Notes: generated from the letters alone by a model not told the origin. Shown: positions 10,435-21,164, counted from the first letter of the stretch. The stretch: DNA of 64,000 nt from Maea johnstoni (GCA_963942565.1 OZ012685.1:51658326-51722325); one strand, 5' to 3'. Numbers and translations are program-made.

Positions 10435-10665
10435 GAGGAAGTTTCTCCAATTTAACACATGGTCTCTTAACCCCTTGGGGCCCAAAAATTTGAAGTTTCT
10501 CCAATTTTACACATGGGCTCTTTAACCCCTTGGGGCTCAAAAAATTGAAGTTTCTCCAATTTAGCACATGGTCTCTTAACCCCTGCCTTGGGGCCCAAAA
10601 ATTTGAAGTTTCTTCAATTTAGCACATGGTCTCTTAACCGTTTGGGGCCCAAAAATTGAACGAGC
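10435..10665. repeat. ~60-bp tandem repeat, about four units
   Basis: Each unit has GTCTCTTAACC, CTTGGGGCCCAAAAA and TTGAAGTTTCTCCAATTTA. CTCCAATTTAGCGCATGG recurs at 11417-11441, so the unit exists singly elsewhere. Confidence 0.85.
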
Positions 10666-10928
10666 TACGTACTACTCTGCATTATACTTGACCCAGGCAG
10701 CCTCATCCACAGACTACCCGCAATAAATCAAACTGCTGATGTGTAGTTTCTGGAGACATACAAATAGCATTACAAAAGGCACCTTATTGTATTAAAAGGA
10801 ATATTGTATTTGAATATTTAATTCTCGTAATACAGAGGCTCTAATAAACAGGGTAGGAGAATTCACCTCATAGACAAACAAATGAAATGCATCTTTGAGA
10901 TGTTTTCATGAGAATGTAACTACCAAAC
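10666..10928. other. Unique AT-rich DNA
   Basis: No repeat or exon recognised. Confidence 0.3.
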
Positions 10929-11164
10929 TAAGGCCAAGAAAAAAATATTGTTTGTTTCCTGTAACGGTCTGAAAAAAATAGGGTAGGTAGGTCAGTAAAA
11001 AAAAAATTGCAGTATTTTTTTGGTCAAAAATGTGTGTTTTATGCATATTTTACGTTGATTGGGAGTTGGAAGGCGAACAAAAACTTTAGGGTAGGGATTT
11101 TTTTGAATAAAAACTTGTTAGGGTAGGGTTACAGGAAACAAACAACTTTTTTCTTTAGGCCTAA
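10929..11164. mobile_element. Family K inverted-repeat element (single copy)
   Basis: Long imperfect terminal inverted repeats: left TAAGGCC...AAAAAATATTGTTTGTTTCC-TGTAAC, right GTTACAGGAAACAAACAACT...AGGCCTAA. About 30 bp per arm, 236 bp in total, noncoding, with GGGTAGG segments inside both arms. Class not determined; no clear target duplication. Confidence 0.65.
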
Positions 11165-11206
11165 ACAGGCTGTTTTTGACAGCTGCGGGCATGACAGGGT
11201 TATATA

Positions 11207-11830
11207 GCTTCAATTCTCACAGTTTCATGAAAAGTCAGAACTATTATGGACTCACCAGCTAAGGATAAGCTGCTATGGCAAAATCTACACCCTGTGACAA
11301 TATCAAACACTCCTCATTTGTTCATGCTGGCAATTTTACCTTTATTAATTCCCTTTAAGGAATTTTTGTACTACCCGTCCAAAAACAGGGCCTTAAGATT
11401 TGTGCAAAAATCTTTAGAAATTTCTCCAATTTAGCGCATGGTTTTTTAACCCTTCCTATACTGAGGCTATACTTTCATTTATTAAAAGCACAAGCACACA
11501 AAGCACTTTGAGAATCATCTAAACCCTGTCATGTTGGTATTCATTGGATAGCTCTCGCTCAGAGCACTATCAGATGAGTACCCATATGCCAGGTTTTCAG
11601 TCATTTCGCAGCTGTTTTGCCTCATTTTGTAATGGCCAAATTAGCCACCAGCAGAATAAGGGTTAATTAGCTTCAACTCTGTGGTTCTACCTCTTTTGTG
11701 AGAAATCAGAATTATTATTGAATCCCAGCAAAAGATAAGCTGCTATGGCAAAACCCACACCCTGTGACAATAATATCAAACACTCCTCATTTGTCCTTGC
11801 TGGCAATTTTCTCCTTATTAATTCACCAGT
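11207..11830. repeat. Direct duplication of ~200 bp separated by a MITE
   Basis: GATAAGCTGCTATGGCAAAA, CACCCTGTGACAATA, CAAACACTCCTCATTTGT and CTGGCAATTTT occur at ~11262-11340 and ~11738-11815. The family A copy at 11446 lies in one unit, so the unit was about 250 bp before insertion. Confidence 0.8.
11446..11666 (-). mobile_element. Family A MITE
   Basis: TTAA at 11446 and 11663. Reverse orientation, full length. Confidence 0.85.
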
Positions 11831-11975
11831 TCTTTATTGCCGACAGCTCTATTTACCACTAAATTGTGTGATTGCTTGGATAAATCAATGCCAAGTGGTC
11901 CAAGTGCCTACTTAGAGCTGTATCATGTGCTGGTTATTACTTTAGCATGGTCATTAAGGGATCTTGACAGATTAC

Positions 11976-12865
11976 GACTCCCTGAGGGACAGGGTTCAAA
12001 ATTAACCCCGGTCCACCTGCCCTCAGTATTTACTATCACTGTCAGACATCAAAAACAAATAGTTCCTTTAGTGGTAGGGCATGTTCAGTGAAATAAAACA
12101 ACCCATTATTACTATTTATTTACTATCTATTACTAGGGGCAGGGTTCAAAATTAACCCCGGCCCGCCTGCCCTCGGCATCTACAATCACTGTCAGACATC
12201 AAAAACAAATAGTTTCTTTAGTGGTCGGGCATGTTCAGCGAAATAAAACAACCCATTATTACTATTTATTTACTATTTATTACTAGGGGCAGGGCTCAGA
12301 ATTAACCCCAGCCCACCTGCCCTCAGCATCTAAAATCACTGTCAGACATCAAAAACAAATAGTTCCTTTAGTGGTCGGGCATGTTCAGTGAAATAAAACA
12401 ACCCACTATTACTATTTATTTACTATTTATTAATAGGGGCAGGGCTTAGAATTAACCCCAGCCCACCTGCCCTCAGCATCTAAAATCACTGTCAGACATC
12501 AAAAACAAATAGTTCCTTTAGTGGTCGGGCATGTTCAGTGAAATAAAACAACCCACTATTACTATTTATTTACTATTTATTAATAGGGGCAGGGCTTAGA
12601 ATTAACCCCAGCCCACCTGCCCTCAGCATCTAAAATCACTGTCAGACATCAAAAACAAATAGTTCCTTTAGTGGTCGGGCATGTTCAGTGAAATAAAACA
12701 ACCCACTATTACTATTTATTTACTATTTATTACTAGGGGCAGGGCTCAAAATTAACCCCGGCCCACCTGCCCTCAGCATCTACAATCACTGTCAGACATC
12801 AAAAACAAATAGTTTCCTTAGTGGTAGGGCGTGTGAGTGAAATAAAACAACCCATTATTAACAGA
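11976..12865. repeat. 150-bp satellite, six units
   Basis: GGGGCAGGGYTCARAATTAA recurs at about 11985, 12135, 12285, 12436, 12586 and 12736. Units at 12420-12720 are virtually identical, showing recent homogenisation. Each unit has a TTTATTTACTATTTATTA stretch, CACTGTCAGACATCAAAAAC and GTGGTCGGGCATGTTCAG. A diverged partial unit lies at 12940-13100 (GGGGCAGGGCTCAAAGTTAA). No frame stays open through the units. Confidence 0.9.
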
Positions 12866-13369
12866 GGTTAGTAGAGAGAATAGTTAAACAGATGTCAGAT
12901 CATAATCAGTTATCACCATCATAAGAAAACATATCATACGGCTGGTTATTATTTTAGTATGGTCGTTAACGAATCTTGATAGAGTACGACTTGCAGAGGG
13001 GCAGGGCTCAAAGTTAACCCCCTATTCTAATATCACTGTGAGGCATGGTAAATGGCATCAAAACAAATAGCTTTTTCAATTACTGCATGGGCAGGTAAGT
13101 CAAATAAAAGAACCCATTTTTTTCACATCATACGAAGAAAGACATGCATGATTGAGTAAATGATGTATTCATAACCATGTAAACATAGCACAAAATTTTG
13201 GCTTGTAGGCACATTTATTTTCATTTTATTATTAAAGATGATAGTTCTGAAAGATATATGTTCAATTATAGGATGCACCGAAAATAGGAGAAAAAAGTGC
13301 AAATTTTGTGTAGCCTGGCTGTAGGGCAGTTAAGAAATTAAGTGTGAACTTTTCAGCTCACTCTACAGG
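12866..13369. other. Satellite flank
   Basis: Contains the diverged satellite unit noted above, then unique AT-rich DNA. Confidence 0.4.
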
Positions 13370-13588
13370 TTAACCTGTATGCTGCTGGTTGCTAATTTTA
13401 TAAAACAAAATGATGCCAAAAACCTAAAGAAAACACGACTGAAGCCCTCTCATATGGATACTAATCAGAGAGTACTCAGCGAGAGCTTTCCAATGAAAAC
13501 CAAAATGACAGGGCTTAGATGGTTTTCAAAAATTGTTGCACACTAATTGTGCTTTAGACAAAGGTAGCCTCAGCAATGGAAGTGTTAG
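13370..13588 (+). mobile_element. Family A MITE
   Basis: Older copy: TTAACCTGTATGCTGC at left, AAGTGTTAG at right. Confidence 0.8.
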
Positions 13589-13595
13589 GTGTAGA

Positions 13596-13907
13596 CAGTG
13601 TCTGAGCCAGGATTTAGGAACTGGGTGCCTTAAATTGGCAATTGTAAAATTTTGGGGCGTCCAAATCTTTAAGGGGGATCACAATATTCTCATATTTCAA
13701 CCATAAACATGTATAAATTCATCAAAATAAGGCATGATATCATTAAACAATGTCATGAGCATTGTAAGGAGATGAAAAAATTCAATTATAAGCTTGAGAT
13801 TGAGATTTTTAGAAATTCCACACAAAAAATTGGGTGCCCTGCGGGGTTCTATTTAAGGGTTTGGGTGTCCAAAAAGGCACCCAGACGCCCTGCTGGCTAA
13901 GACCATG
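13596..13907 (+). mobile_element. Family E hAT-type nonautonomous element, copy 1
   Basis: Ends CAGTGTCT(T/G)AGCCAGGATT at left and CTGGCTAAGACCATG at right, an imperfect ~15-bp terminal inverted repeat built on GTCTTAGCCAG. It is flanked by GGTGTAGA (13588-13595) and GGTTTAGA (13908-13915), 7 of 8 identical. The interior has GGGTGCC...GGCACCC and GGGCGTCCAAA. An 8-bp duplication with CA-starting short inverted repeats is typical of hAT elements. No transposase is encoded. Confidence 0.85.
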
Positions 13908-13915
13908 GGTTTAGA

Positions 13916-14370
13916 CTTCTGAGCTCATATGACTACAGGTTAATGTCAAGCCCTGAGGAGCTAGAGCTCTACAGTCTCAACAGGTTCCTGTTGATCCCTG
14001 AGGGAATGCAGTGTTGCTGTTGCCATTAGTTAGAGCTGTACATTATCAACACAAATGATGACAGGTTTAATGCTAAAAGGCACAGCAAGATTATTGGCAT
14101 CATAATCTATAGCACACTGCATGAGAGCTGTATAAGACTATAGTGCTGAGTTTATTATAGTCAATAAACTACACAACAATGAGAAGCCATGATCAACACG
14201 GATATCAAAATGGACTTGTTAAACCAGATATAATGGGAATAATGATGTTGTTGCTTCAAATGAAGGGGGATGCCTTTTTCCATGAAGAAACTCAAAAATG
14301 GCGTATGGATGGTTTTTCGTCTCAAGCCTTAGAAGTTGATCTGTGCACATACTATAGATGCTTAATCATC
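13916..14370. other. Intron DNA, nothing recognised
   Basis: An open + frame from 14179 runs into the MITE at 14371 and has no splice support, so I do not call it a gene. Confidence 0.4.
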
Positions 14371-14590
14371 TTAATCCTTTCAATGCTGAAACTACATTTG
14401 TCCAAAAAAAAGGATGCAAAGATTTTTAAAAAACATCTAAACCTTGTCATGTTGGTATTTATTGGATATAGCTCTCTCACTGAGTACTCTTAGACGAGTA
14501 CCCATATGTGCCAGGGTTTCGTTCATTTTTCAGGTTTTCTGCATCATTTGGTATTGGCCACATTAGCCACCTGAGCAGCATAAGGAATAA
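14371..14590 (-). mobile_element. Family A MITE
   Basis: Left TTAATCCTT, right AAGGAATAA; both ends mutated, interior complete. Confidence 0.8.
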
Positions 14591-14950
14591 ATGGCCTACT
14601 TAAAGTCAATGAATTCTTAAAAGTACTTTTTGCGTCTGTCACTTTCAGCTTATTTAGATATATTGCTTGTGAAGCGTATGTCATGGGATTATTGTTTATT
14701 AGATTAGGGAGCGCCTAGCACTTTGTAGGTAGATGCTAATTTTCCTGTAATAAAGACCAATTTGGCATAATTCGTTGATGATTTGATTTTGAATGTAACT
14801 TAACTCGCTATATGTGACACAAATCACTAAAACGATTGTCCTTATAAGCCCTTTAACTTTTAAATTTATGACTCTGAGTCTGCATACTTTCTGAATCTAT
14901 GGTACTACCAAGGGGTGCCACTGCTCCTGAAATCACTCATGTACATAAAT
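14591..14950. other. Intron DNA, nothing recognised
   Basis: Unique sequence, no exon support. Confidence 0.35.
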
Positions 14951-15145
14951 TTAACCCTTATGCTGCTAATGGCCGATTTGGCAAATACAAAATGATGCAT
15001 AAAACCTGCAAAATGACTGAAACCCTGGAACATGGGTACTCATCTGAGAGTACTCAGCGAGAGCTATCCAATGAATACCAACATGACAGGATTGAGATGG
15101 TTTTCAAAAAATTTGGCATCCTTGTGCAATCGGCATAAAGGTTAA
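14951..15145 (+). mobile_element. Family A MITE, small 3' deletion
   Basis: TTAA at 14951 and 15142. The last ~20 bp before the end is altered (CGGCATAAAGGTTAA). Confidence 0.8.
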
Positions 15146-15179
15146 CATATTTGAGACATTAAGATACTCACTGCAAGTA

Positions 15180-15256
15180 CCTAAAGTATATGGCATGGTT
15201 TCAGTAGCATCATTATGTCTTGGAAAAATAAGCCAACACCAACAGCATAAGGGTTA
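15180..15256 (-). mobile_element. Family A MITE fragment
   Basis: Decayed half element ending AACACCAACAGCATAAGGGTTA. Confidence 0.6.
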
Positions 15257-15555
15257 TGATCATATTACAAAATGACACCCCTTGTATGTAAAACTTACCT
15301 CTGGTATATTAATTCAAAGTGCCAATTTTCCTAGAATTCAATTAGTTTAACAAAACTGTCCTACCCTCAAAAGGCACTTTCTAACGACCCCTGTATGCCC
15401 CAGCCTTGTTAATGTCATAGTTGTGATTACCTCATAACCCCCTTATGCAGATCAGTCTCATTTTATTACTGATTTTCTCCTCAAACTTTCACTATCACTC
15501 ATCCCCGCTGCCTGTCCGACGCGTAATAAACACTGAAATCTGACACAGGTATGCA
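15257..15555. other. Intron DNA, CpG-rich toward its right end
   Basis: From ~15515 the sequence becomes CpG-rich (CCGACGCG), unlike the CpG-poor surroundings. Confidence 0.4.
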
Positions 15556-15657
15556 TTAAGGCGCGATACTGACGAGAAGGCGCGGAAACTCATCACGGTT
15601 TACATGCCTGTTTCTAGAGGTCCTCGCAAGAAGGGCGTATCTTGTCAGATCGCGCTG
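15556..15657 (-). CDS. Candidate terminal exon on - strand, inside a CpG-rich spot
   Basis: On the - strand an acceptor-like CCTAACTTAG ends at 15658. The following 34 codons are open and end in TAA: QRDLTRYALLARTSRNRH then VNRDEFPRLLVSIAP. It starts in phase 0, which fits the phase-0 donor of the - strand exon at 18640-18858, giving a possible 106-residue protein. The same DNA is also open on the + strand (YALRRDTDEKARKLITVYMP and onward), so the strand is uncertain. No homolog recognised. CpG density and low repeat content suggest a functional sequence, but it could be regulatory. Confidence 0.25.
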   Translation of the reverse strand, partial: QRDLTRYALLARTSRNRHVNRDEFPRLLVSIAP

Positions 15658-15980
15658 CTAAGTTAGGACTTTGGGTGTAAGAGGCTCAAACTCATCAGCT
15701 TTTATTGCGCTTCTCTGGCATTTCTCGTGTGCTGTGGTCAAAGTGGTTCTGTGTATCTGTCATTAGATGCAATAAGCTTTTATGTGATGAGGGGAGAAGT
15801 ATCATCATCAGTTCTGTAATTGAATAAGGTTTTACGACATGAATATGTTACATAATTCAATCAGGTTTTGGGTTAATTGCCAAAAAAGTGCTGTATGTAA
15901 TTCTATGTTACATTATATTGTTTATCTGTCTTGGAAGTCTACTACTTTTATGAGTGGTGGTCATAGGATTTTTTTCATTT
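15658..15980. other. Possible intron of the - strand gene, nothing else recognised
   Basis: Unique sequence between the CpG-rich spot and a (TA)n run. Confidence 0.3.
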
Positions 15981-15993
15981 ATGTATATATTTA

Positions 15994-16092
<99 letters not shown>

Positions 16093-16101
16093 GTATATAT
16101 A
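15981..16101. repeat. (TA)n microsatellite, ~120 bp
   Basis: Nearly uninterrupted TA with a few TG and TTTA interruptions at the edges. Confidence 0.97.
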
Positions 16102-16377
16102 CTGTAAAACCCTAGATGGAGCATTGTTATGCTATTTTGAACGTATATCAGCGGCAGTAATATATGCGTTATCATCACCTAGCGTGAAATGCGTGAAATT
16201 AAAAGGAGCGCGATATATTAACGGGTTTTCAGTGCTCTATGAGAATTGAAGTGTTTGTAGGAGGCTGGGATGAGAAGAGTTTCTAATTAAAAGATGGGGA
16301 GGCAGGTGTTGCAAGATGAGATTTAGTATATCACGTTCATGCAGTAATTTGCTGGATTATAATCATGAGAAAAGTGC

Positions 16378-16594
16378 TTAAACCCTTATGCTGCTGGTGG
16401 CTAATTTGTCCAATACAAAATGATGCAAAATTAACTTTAAAATGGTTGAAACCCTGGAATATGGTACTCATATCTGAGAGTACTCATCGAGAGCTATCCA
16501 ATGAGTACCAGCATGACAGGGTTCAGATGGTTTTCAAAAATCTTTGTATCCTTGTGCTTTGGATGAAAGTTAGTCTCAGCATTGGAAGGGTTAA
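16378..16594 (+). mobile_element. Family A MITE
   Basis: TTAA at 16378 and 16591. The right TTAA is immediately followed by ACCCTTTCACATCAG, possibly a remnant of another TTAA element. Confidence 0.85.
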
Positions 16595-16701
16595 ACCCTT
16601 TCACATCAGAAAGTGAAAATGTCCCCTGGGCCTTTTCATTCCTCATATAAATGCAGGGTTTACTGATATGGCTTACCCACACTTTGTGCCAAACCAAGGG
16701 T

Positions 16702-17130
16702 TAGGGATGTCATCGATAGTCGACAAATCGATTAATCGACATTTTCACTTTGTCAATTAAATCGAATCGAATGGTTGGGTATCGAAGCGAAATAATCGAT
16801 ATTCTGTACCCCAATAATGGCGTATGATTATTAATAAAAAACACACTTTTCTTAGACATTTTCCTGTTAAATAATGCAAAGTGAAACTCTGACTAAATAA
16901 TTGAAGTATTTTCTATGGCTTTTGTATGAGAAATTGGAAGGAGTGGTGTGCTTTACTCAGGCATATGGCCAAGACACAGGGTATTCGACCAAAATAAAGG
17001 AATACTTATGACATCTCTATAAATAATTGTGCCCGACAAGCATGTTACGGCGTATCGAATCGAATCGAATCGAATCGAAAAATATATCAATTAATCGAAT
17101 CGATAAAATTCCATATCAATGACATCACTG
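16702..17130 (+). mobile_element. Family F hAT-type nonautonomous element, copy 1
   Basis: Perfect 8-bp duplication CCAAGGGT at 16694-16701 and 17131-17138. Inverted ends: TAGGGATGTCATCGATAG at left and the complement of CAGTGATGTCATTGATA at right. Next to the ends are ATCGATT/AATCGAT palindromic runs, including a GAATC(GAATC)n stretch at 17056-17080. It is 429 bp and noncoding. It inserted ~50 bp upstream of the 17181 exon. Confidence 0.88.
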
Positions 17131-17180
17131 CCAAGGGTTACTGTTGCCTCCCTATTCACTCTCATTTTCGCTCTTTTCAG

Positions 17181-17263
17181 GTTTTATGGACACATTCTTA
17201 TACAGAGATTTCTGCCTGCGGACGGCGAACGGACTCAGAGACATTCTTTGGCTACATTGCTGG
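17181..17263 (+). CDS. Internal exon of host gene, PTB-like domain part 2
   Basis: The acceptor TTTTCGCTCTTTTCAG ends at 17180 and the donor TGG|GTGAGTAA is at 17263/17264; both are strong. Read in the frame set by the preceding exon (phase 0), the 83 nt give VLWTHSYTEISACGRRTDSE then TFFGYIAG, ending in phase 2. The pattern hydrophobic strand, I-S-x-C, short loop, then F-x-Y-I-x is that of PTB domains just before the conserved C-H-V-F strand, which should be in the next exon. The other two frames are also open in this short exon, so the frame rests on the exon at 2718. TBC1D1/4-, Dab- or Fe65-like proteins are all possible. Confidence 0.62.
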
Positions 17264-17279
17264 GTGAGTAAGAATTTTA

Positions 17280-17475
17280 CAATTGTATTGTATTGTATTG
17301 TATGTTTATTGACTGTACTACATTGTACAAAATCATAGCAAATACAATTATAAGCAAAAGGAAATAATAATAAACAAAAGTAACAAATAACCTAAGCGGA
17401 ATTATTGAATAATATAAAGAACAAGCGAACTAAAATATACTGTAGTAGTGATACAGTGGTTCGGACGTCCGAGCG
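17280..17475 (-). mobile_element. Solo LINE 3' end
   Basis: TTGTATTGTATTGTATTG followed by TTTATTGACTGTACTACATT and AAAATCATAGCAAATACAAT. On the - strand this is a 3' UTR with an AATAAA-like CAATAAACATAC and an ATACA-type tail. The layout matches the 3' end of the LINE at 20967 (TTTATTGACCTCAATAGCAA) and of 62836-63010. It inserted 16 bp after the exon donor. Confidence 0.7.
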
Positions 17476-17611
17476 TGCTGCACTTAGGTGTTCATGTACA
17501 TAATGTCAGATTTGATCTCAGAAGTGACCGGTGTAACAGGTAAGTACTGCCCTGAAAAAAGCGGTCCTTGGTTGCCAAACAGTGTACAATGATTTTAACC
17601 CATTCATGCCT

Positions 17612-17867
17612 ACAGTGCCGGTGTTTAATTCCTGCACTAAATGCGTGGGCAGTCAGAGCAGAATACACGACCGCACACATGATAGAGACCAAGTTTCCTG
17701 GGCATGGATGCATAGATGACCTCTGAACCTAGCTTTGATCCGCAAGCTATGTGGGTCATTAATGTGCTTGGCTTATTTTTTTGGCATGTTATCCATGTTT
17801 TTTTGTACAACCATGCACTGGCAGACTTATGGTCGACTTGTGTAGGAATTAGATGTCTGTACTGTAC
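17612..17867 (+). mobile_element. Family C MITE
   Basis: Starts ACAGTGCCGGTGTTTAATTC and ends GGAATTAGATGTCTGTACTG. A short piece of family B (TTTTAACCCATTCATGCC) abuts its left end. Confidence 0.85.
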
Positions 17868-17986
17868 ACCTGGAAAGACAGGCCTGGATAGCTTTGAAAG
17901 TATTTGTGGGCAAGAGTGCCTTTGTGGAAATATTATTAACCATTTGATATTAAAAATGGAAATGAGAAAAACAACCAACATCTGTA

Positions 17987-18122
17987 TTAACCCTTATGTG
18001 GCTGGTGGCTAATTCGGTCAGTACAAAATGATGCAAAAAACGTAAAAATGACTGAAACCCAACCTAAAATCTTTGCATCTTTGTGCTTTGGACAAATGTA
18101 GCCTCAGCATTGGGAGGGTTAA
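17987..18122 (+). mobile_element. Family A MITE with central deletion
   Basis: Both TTAA ends are kept, but ~80 bp between GACTGAAACCC and the AAATCTTTGCATC part is missing. The deletion joins the two AAACCC-bearing inner inverted repeats. Confidence 0.85.
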
Positions 18123-18412
18123 TGGGTTAATGGATACTGGGGAATGAAATAGTTCTCAATGTTCACAGATGTAAAATGAGCAGAAGTTATGTTCCTATGT
18201 TTGCCTAATGGGAGAGTAACTGCTGAGGAATGAAAAAAAGAATTCCATGTACACAGGTGCTCAAAGAACATGGTATTGGGTTTCTATCTTTTCTAGTGGT
18301 TTGACAGATTCTGAGATTTGTAATGATGTCCAATGTATGCAGAGGTAGTGCACACTTTAGATAGTGGCTTCTATTTTACATCTTGTTTCCATTTGAAGCT
18401 AATAGGTGCAAG

Positions 18413-18624
18413 TTAACCCTTCCAATGCTGAGGCTTCTTTCGTCCGAAGCACATTCGCAACAACTTTTGAAAACCATCTGAACCCTGTCATGTTGGTATT
18501 CATTGGATAGCTCTCGCTAAGTACTCTCAGATGAGCACCCATGTACCAGGGTTTCAGTGATTATTTAGGTTTTTTACATCTTTTAGCATTGGCCAAATTA
18601 GCCACCAGCAGCATAAGGGTTTTT
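18413..18624 (-). mobile_element. Family A MITE
   Basis: Left TTAA at 18413; right end AAGGGTTTTTA. It lies 16 bp from the end of the - strand exon. Confidence 0.85.
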
Positions 18625-18639
18625 AAAAAATGGCTATAC

Positions 18640-18858
18640 CTGCTCTACGGTCGGCAACAAGTAAATGTCATGCTTTGACGGCGAGCTCTCTTCATTGTCA
18701 TTCGCTGCTACAGGAAGGAAATTGAGTGTGATTGAACCAGTAACGCTGCACTCCATAACCCGCCGAGCCACCATAATCAATAAATGGACGCCATTATTGT
18801 CTTCCCATCTTGACAAGTGCTCATGAAATTGGATGAAAGTACTAGACGCATCAACCAT
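18640..18858 (-). CDS. Candidate first coding exon of an unknown - strand gene
   Basis: ATG at 18858 with GAAATGG context and an in-frame TAA 15 nt upstream opens a 73-codon frame ending exactly at a donor, GAG CAG|GTATAG (18640/18639). The peptide begins MVDASSTFIQFHEHLSRW, contains a hydrophobic GVHLLIMVARRVMECSV and ends KHDIYLLPTVEQ. It is not repeat-derived, uses all codon classes, and has a balanced composition unlike translated AT-rich intron. I do not recognise the family. The gene would run leftwards; the exon candidate at 15556 fits in phase. It lies in an intron of the + strand gene, in antisense. Confidence 0.5.
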
Positions 18859-18969
18859 TTCTATGTTGGTTTAGTCTGTCGGTTTTCTTTCATGCTAGAC
18901 ATGTCTCGGCACCTTGATGTAATGGATCTTTCTAGGCAGACATGAGATTTATACAATGGTGCTTCTGGT

Positions 18970-19230
<261 letters not shown>

Positions 19231-19232
<2 letters not shown>

Positions 19233-19402
19233 GTGTGCAAAACACCTGAAAAATGACTGAAACCCTGGCACATGGGTACTCATCCGAGAGTTCTGAATGA
19301 GAGCTTTCCGATGAATACCAAGATGACAGGATTTTGATTGTTTTCAAAAATCTACACATCCTTGTGCTTTGGACAAAATTAGCGTCAGCATTGGAATTGT
19401 TT
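19231..19402 (+). mobile_element. Family A MITE, 5' end replaced by (TA)n
   Basis: The first ~45 bp are gone. The element resumes at GCAAAACACCTGAAAAATG directly after the TA run. The run may have expanded from the ATACAAAATGATG part of the element. Confidence 0.8.
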
Positions 19403-19481
19403 CTAGTAGCCAGATCTGTGACTACATTTCTGCATCTATTGATATTATACAAGGATGCTAGCAAGCGGATGTTGGGAGCAA

Positions 19482-19692
19482 TTAACCCTTATGCTGCTGG
19501 TGGCTAATTTGATCAATACATAATGTGTAAAAAGCTGAAAAATGACCGAAACCCTGGCAAATGGGTACTCATCTGAGAGTACTCGGTGAGAGCTTTCCAA
19601 TGAATACCAAGATGATAGGGTTTAGATAATTTTTAAAAAATTTTGAGTTATTGTGCCTGAGACAAAAGTAGTCTCAGCATTGAAAGGGTTAA
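19482..19692 (+). mobile_element. Family A MITE
   Basis: TTAA at 19482 and 19689. Confidence 0.85.
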
Positions 19693-20261
19693 GGCTTAGC
19701 AAGCCATGCCATGGCAAGATAAATGTTAGGTGACAATTTATGGGTCAGCTTTGCTATAGGTTGTGCATAGACAATTAACCTTGGTGCCTAAATTGCCTTG
19801 TTATTGCAATAGGGCAGTTTCTATGGTCTCAATTTATCTTCGAGTGGTCACCCTTCCATTGCAAATCTATCAGTTTTGCTGTGGGAAAATACAGTTGAAT
19901 TGCAAATATTGCCAAGTTCTGTATCTCATTTTGCCGTTATGGCGGGTCTTTACTGGATGGCTATTCAAGTGTATCCTTGTTCATGGTACCACATGCAAAA
20001 CTACCCAAGGATTTGAGGGCCAAATAAATACAATAATTCACTGTCTGAATTCCTCTTTAGAATAAATGGCTTTTTTGGTCAAAATTGAAAAAAAAAATTC
20101 AAGGTAAAATCTTCATTTAGGAAATTTGAAAAGGTATTTCGAAGAAGTTACAATACAAGATATTTAAAATGTCAATCCTTCATATATCAAATGCTGCTTT
20201 TATTAGAAAAAACATTTCTAAAAATGGTCAAGGGATTTTTGAGATGATTTTTGGATGAATG
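19693..20261. other. Intron DNA, nothing recognised
   Basis: A ~100-codon + frame from 19763 has cysteine/leucine-rich random composition and no splice sites that fit. Confidence 0.4.
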
Positions 20262-20466
20262 GGTTGATGCCTAGGCTACTTTCATTAAAAGCACAAGGAC
20301 GCAAAGATTTTTGAAAATCATCTAAACCCTGTCGTGTTGTATTCCTTAGATAGCTCTCGCTGAGTACTCTCAGATGAGTACCCATTTGCCAGGGTTTCCG
20401 TCATTTTTCAGGTTTTTTGCATCATTTATTATTGGCCAAATTAGCCACCAGCAGCATTAGGGTTAA
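20262..20466 (-). mobile_element. Family A MITE
   Basis: Left end decayed (GGGTTGATGCCTAGGC); right TTAA at 20463. Confidence 0.8.
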
Positions 20467-20570
20467 ATAAAGCAATGCAATAATTATATCTTTAACAACT
20501 ATCAGTGCCTCCTTTTGATGTTTAGTACTGCTGGTTTCCCATCGCCTTAATTATCAGCAATTGTACATAG

Positions 20571-20966
20571 CTTTGTACTGAAACTCAAGCCTAAGATAAA
20601 GTCTGTGGCTGGCCTTTGAATAGGCCGCTTCATATTTGTTATTTTTTGCGTGTTTGAAGTTGCTGACAGTGATTTAGTACACAGAAACAACCACAGCATC
20701 ATACTAACGACCTTGAAAATCTCAAAGCGCTTAAATTCCTATGCAAGCGAATGATAGTGAATGTCTAAAATAAAACATAATTGTGTATTTTTTTAACAAA
20801 TTGAATAATTATAGAATGATTGAAAATATGGCTTATGCTGTATTTTTACTTCGAAAAAATGTTGATAAAACCACAAAGTTTTGACTGGAATTGGTACAAA
20901 TCATTTCTCAAACTGGCACAGCGTCACTCTAGAACATTAGTAATGCTGGTTTCCCATCATCTATAG
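20571..20966. repeat. Tandem repeat G, unit 1
   Basis: About 395 bp, from TTGTACTGAAACTC to TTTCCCATCATCTATA. It matches 26051-26441 along its length (GTCTGTGGCTGGCCTTTGAA, TTTTTTGCGTGTTTGAAGT, ACAGAAACAACCACAGCATC, GATAAAACCACAAAGTTTTG). A tail of a previous unit is at 20523-20541. The LINE separates this unit from the next. Confidence 0.9.
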
Positions 20967-20992
20967 TTTTTTTTTTTATATAAACCTTTATT
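20967..20992 (-). terminator. LINE polyadenylation signal and poly(A) tail
   Basis: On the - strand AATAAA is followed 10 nt later by a run of 11 A. The A run marks the 3' junction of the insertion. Confidence 0.85.
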
Positions 20993-21164
20993 GACCTCAA
21001 TAGCAAATACAATGCTAATCTAGGAGGTACAAAAAGAAAACAATAAAAAAGACAAAATAAGACAATTCAAACATCAACACTAAAGTAACATGGAAATATT
21101 TGCAATGGTCAAAAGTGACAGTGAGTGAAATAACAGAAAAAAGGCAATTACAGGATAAACGCCA

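Noticed and set aside
10331-10567. 78-codon - frame with repeated LEKL
   Set aside because: Translation of the 60-bp tandem repeat.
15981-16101. Long open frames of Tyr-Ile repeats on both strands
   Set aside because: They are translations of (TA)n microsatellites, here and at 18970, 30332, 45097 and 62107.
17637-18012. ~100-codon frames on both strands
   Set aside because: They lie across a family C MITE; the same peptides recur wherever that family occurs (54814, 57896).
18298-18347. Possible + exon after TATCTTTTCTAG that would continue the PTB frame
   Set aside because: The phase fits, but the peptide (GLTDSEICNDVQCMQR) lacks the expected C-H-V-F strand and the donor is weak.
19763-20065. 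100-codon + frame
   Set aside because: Random-like composition, no splice sites in phase, no recognisable domain.
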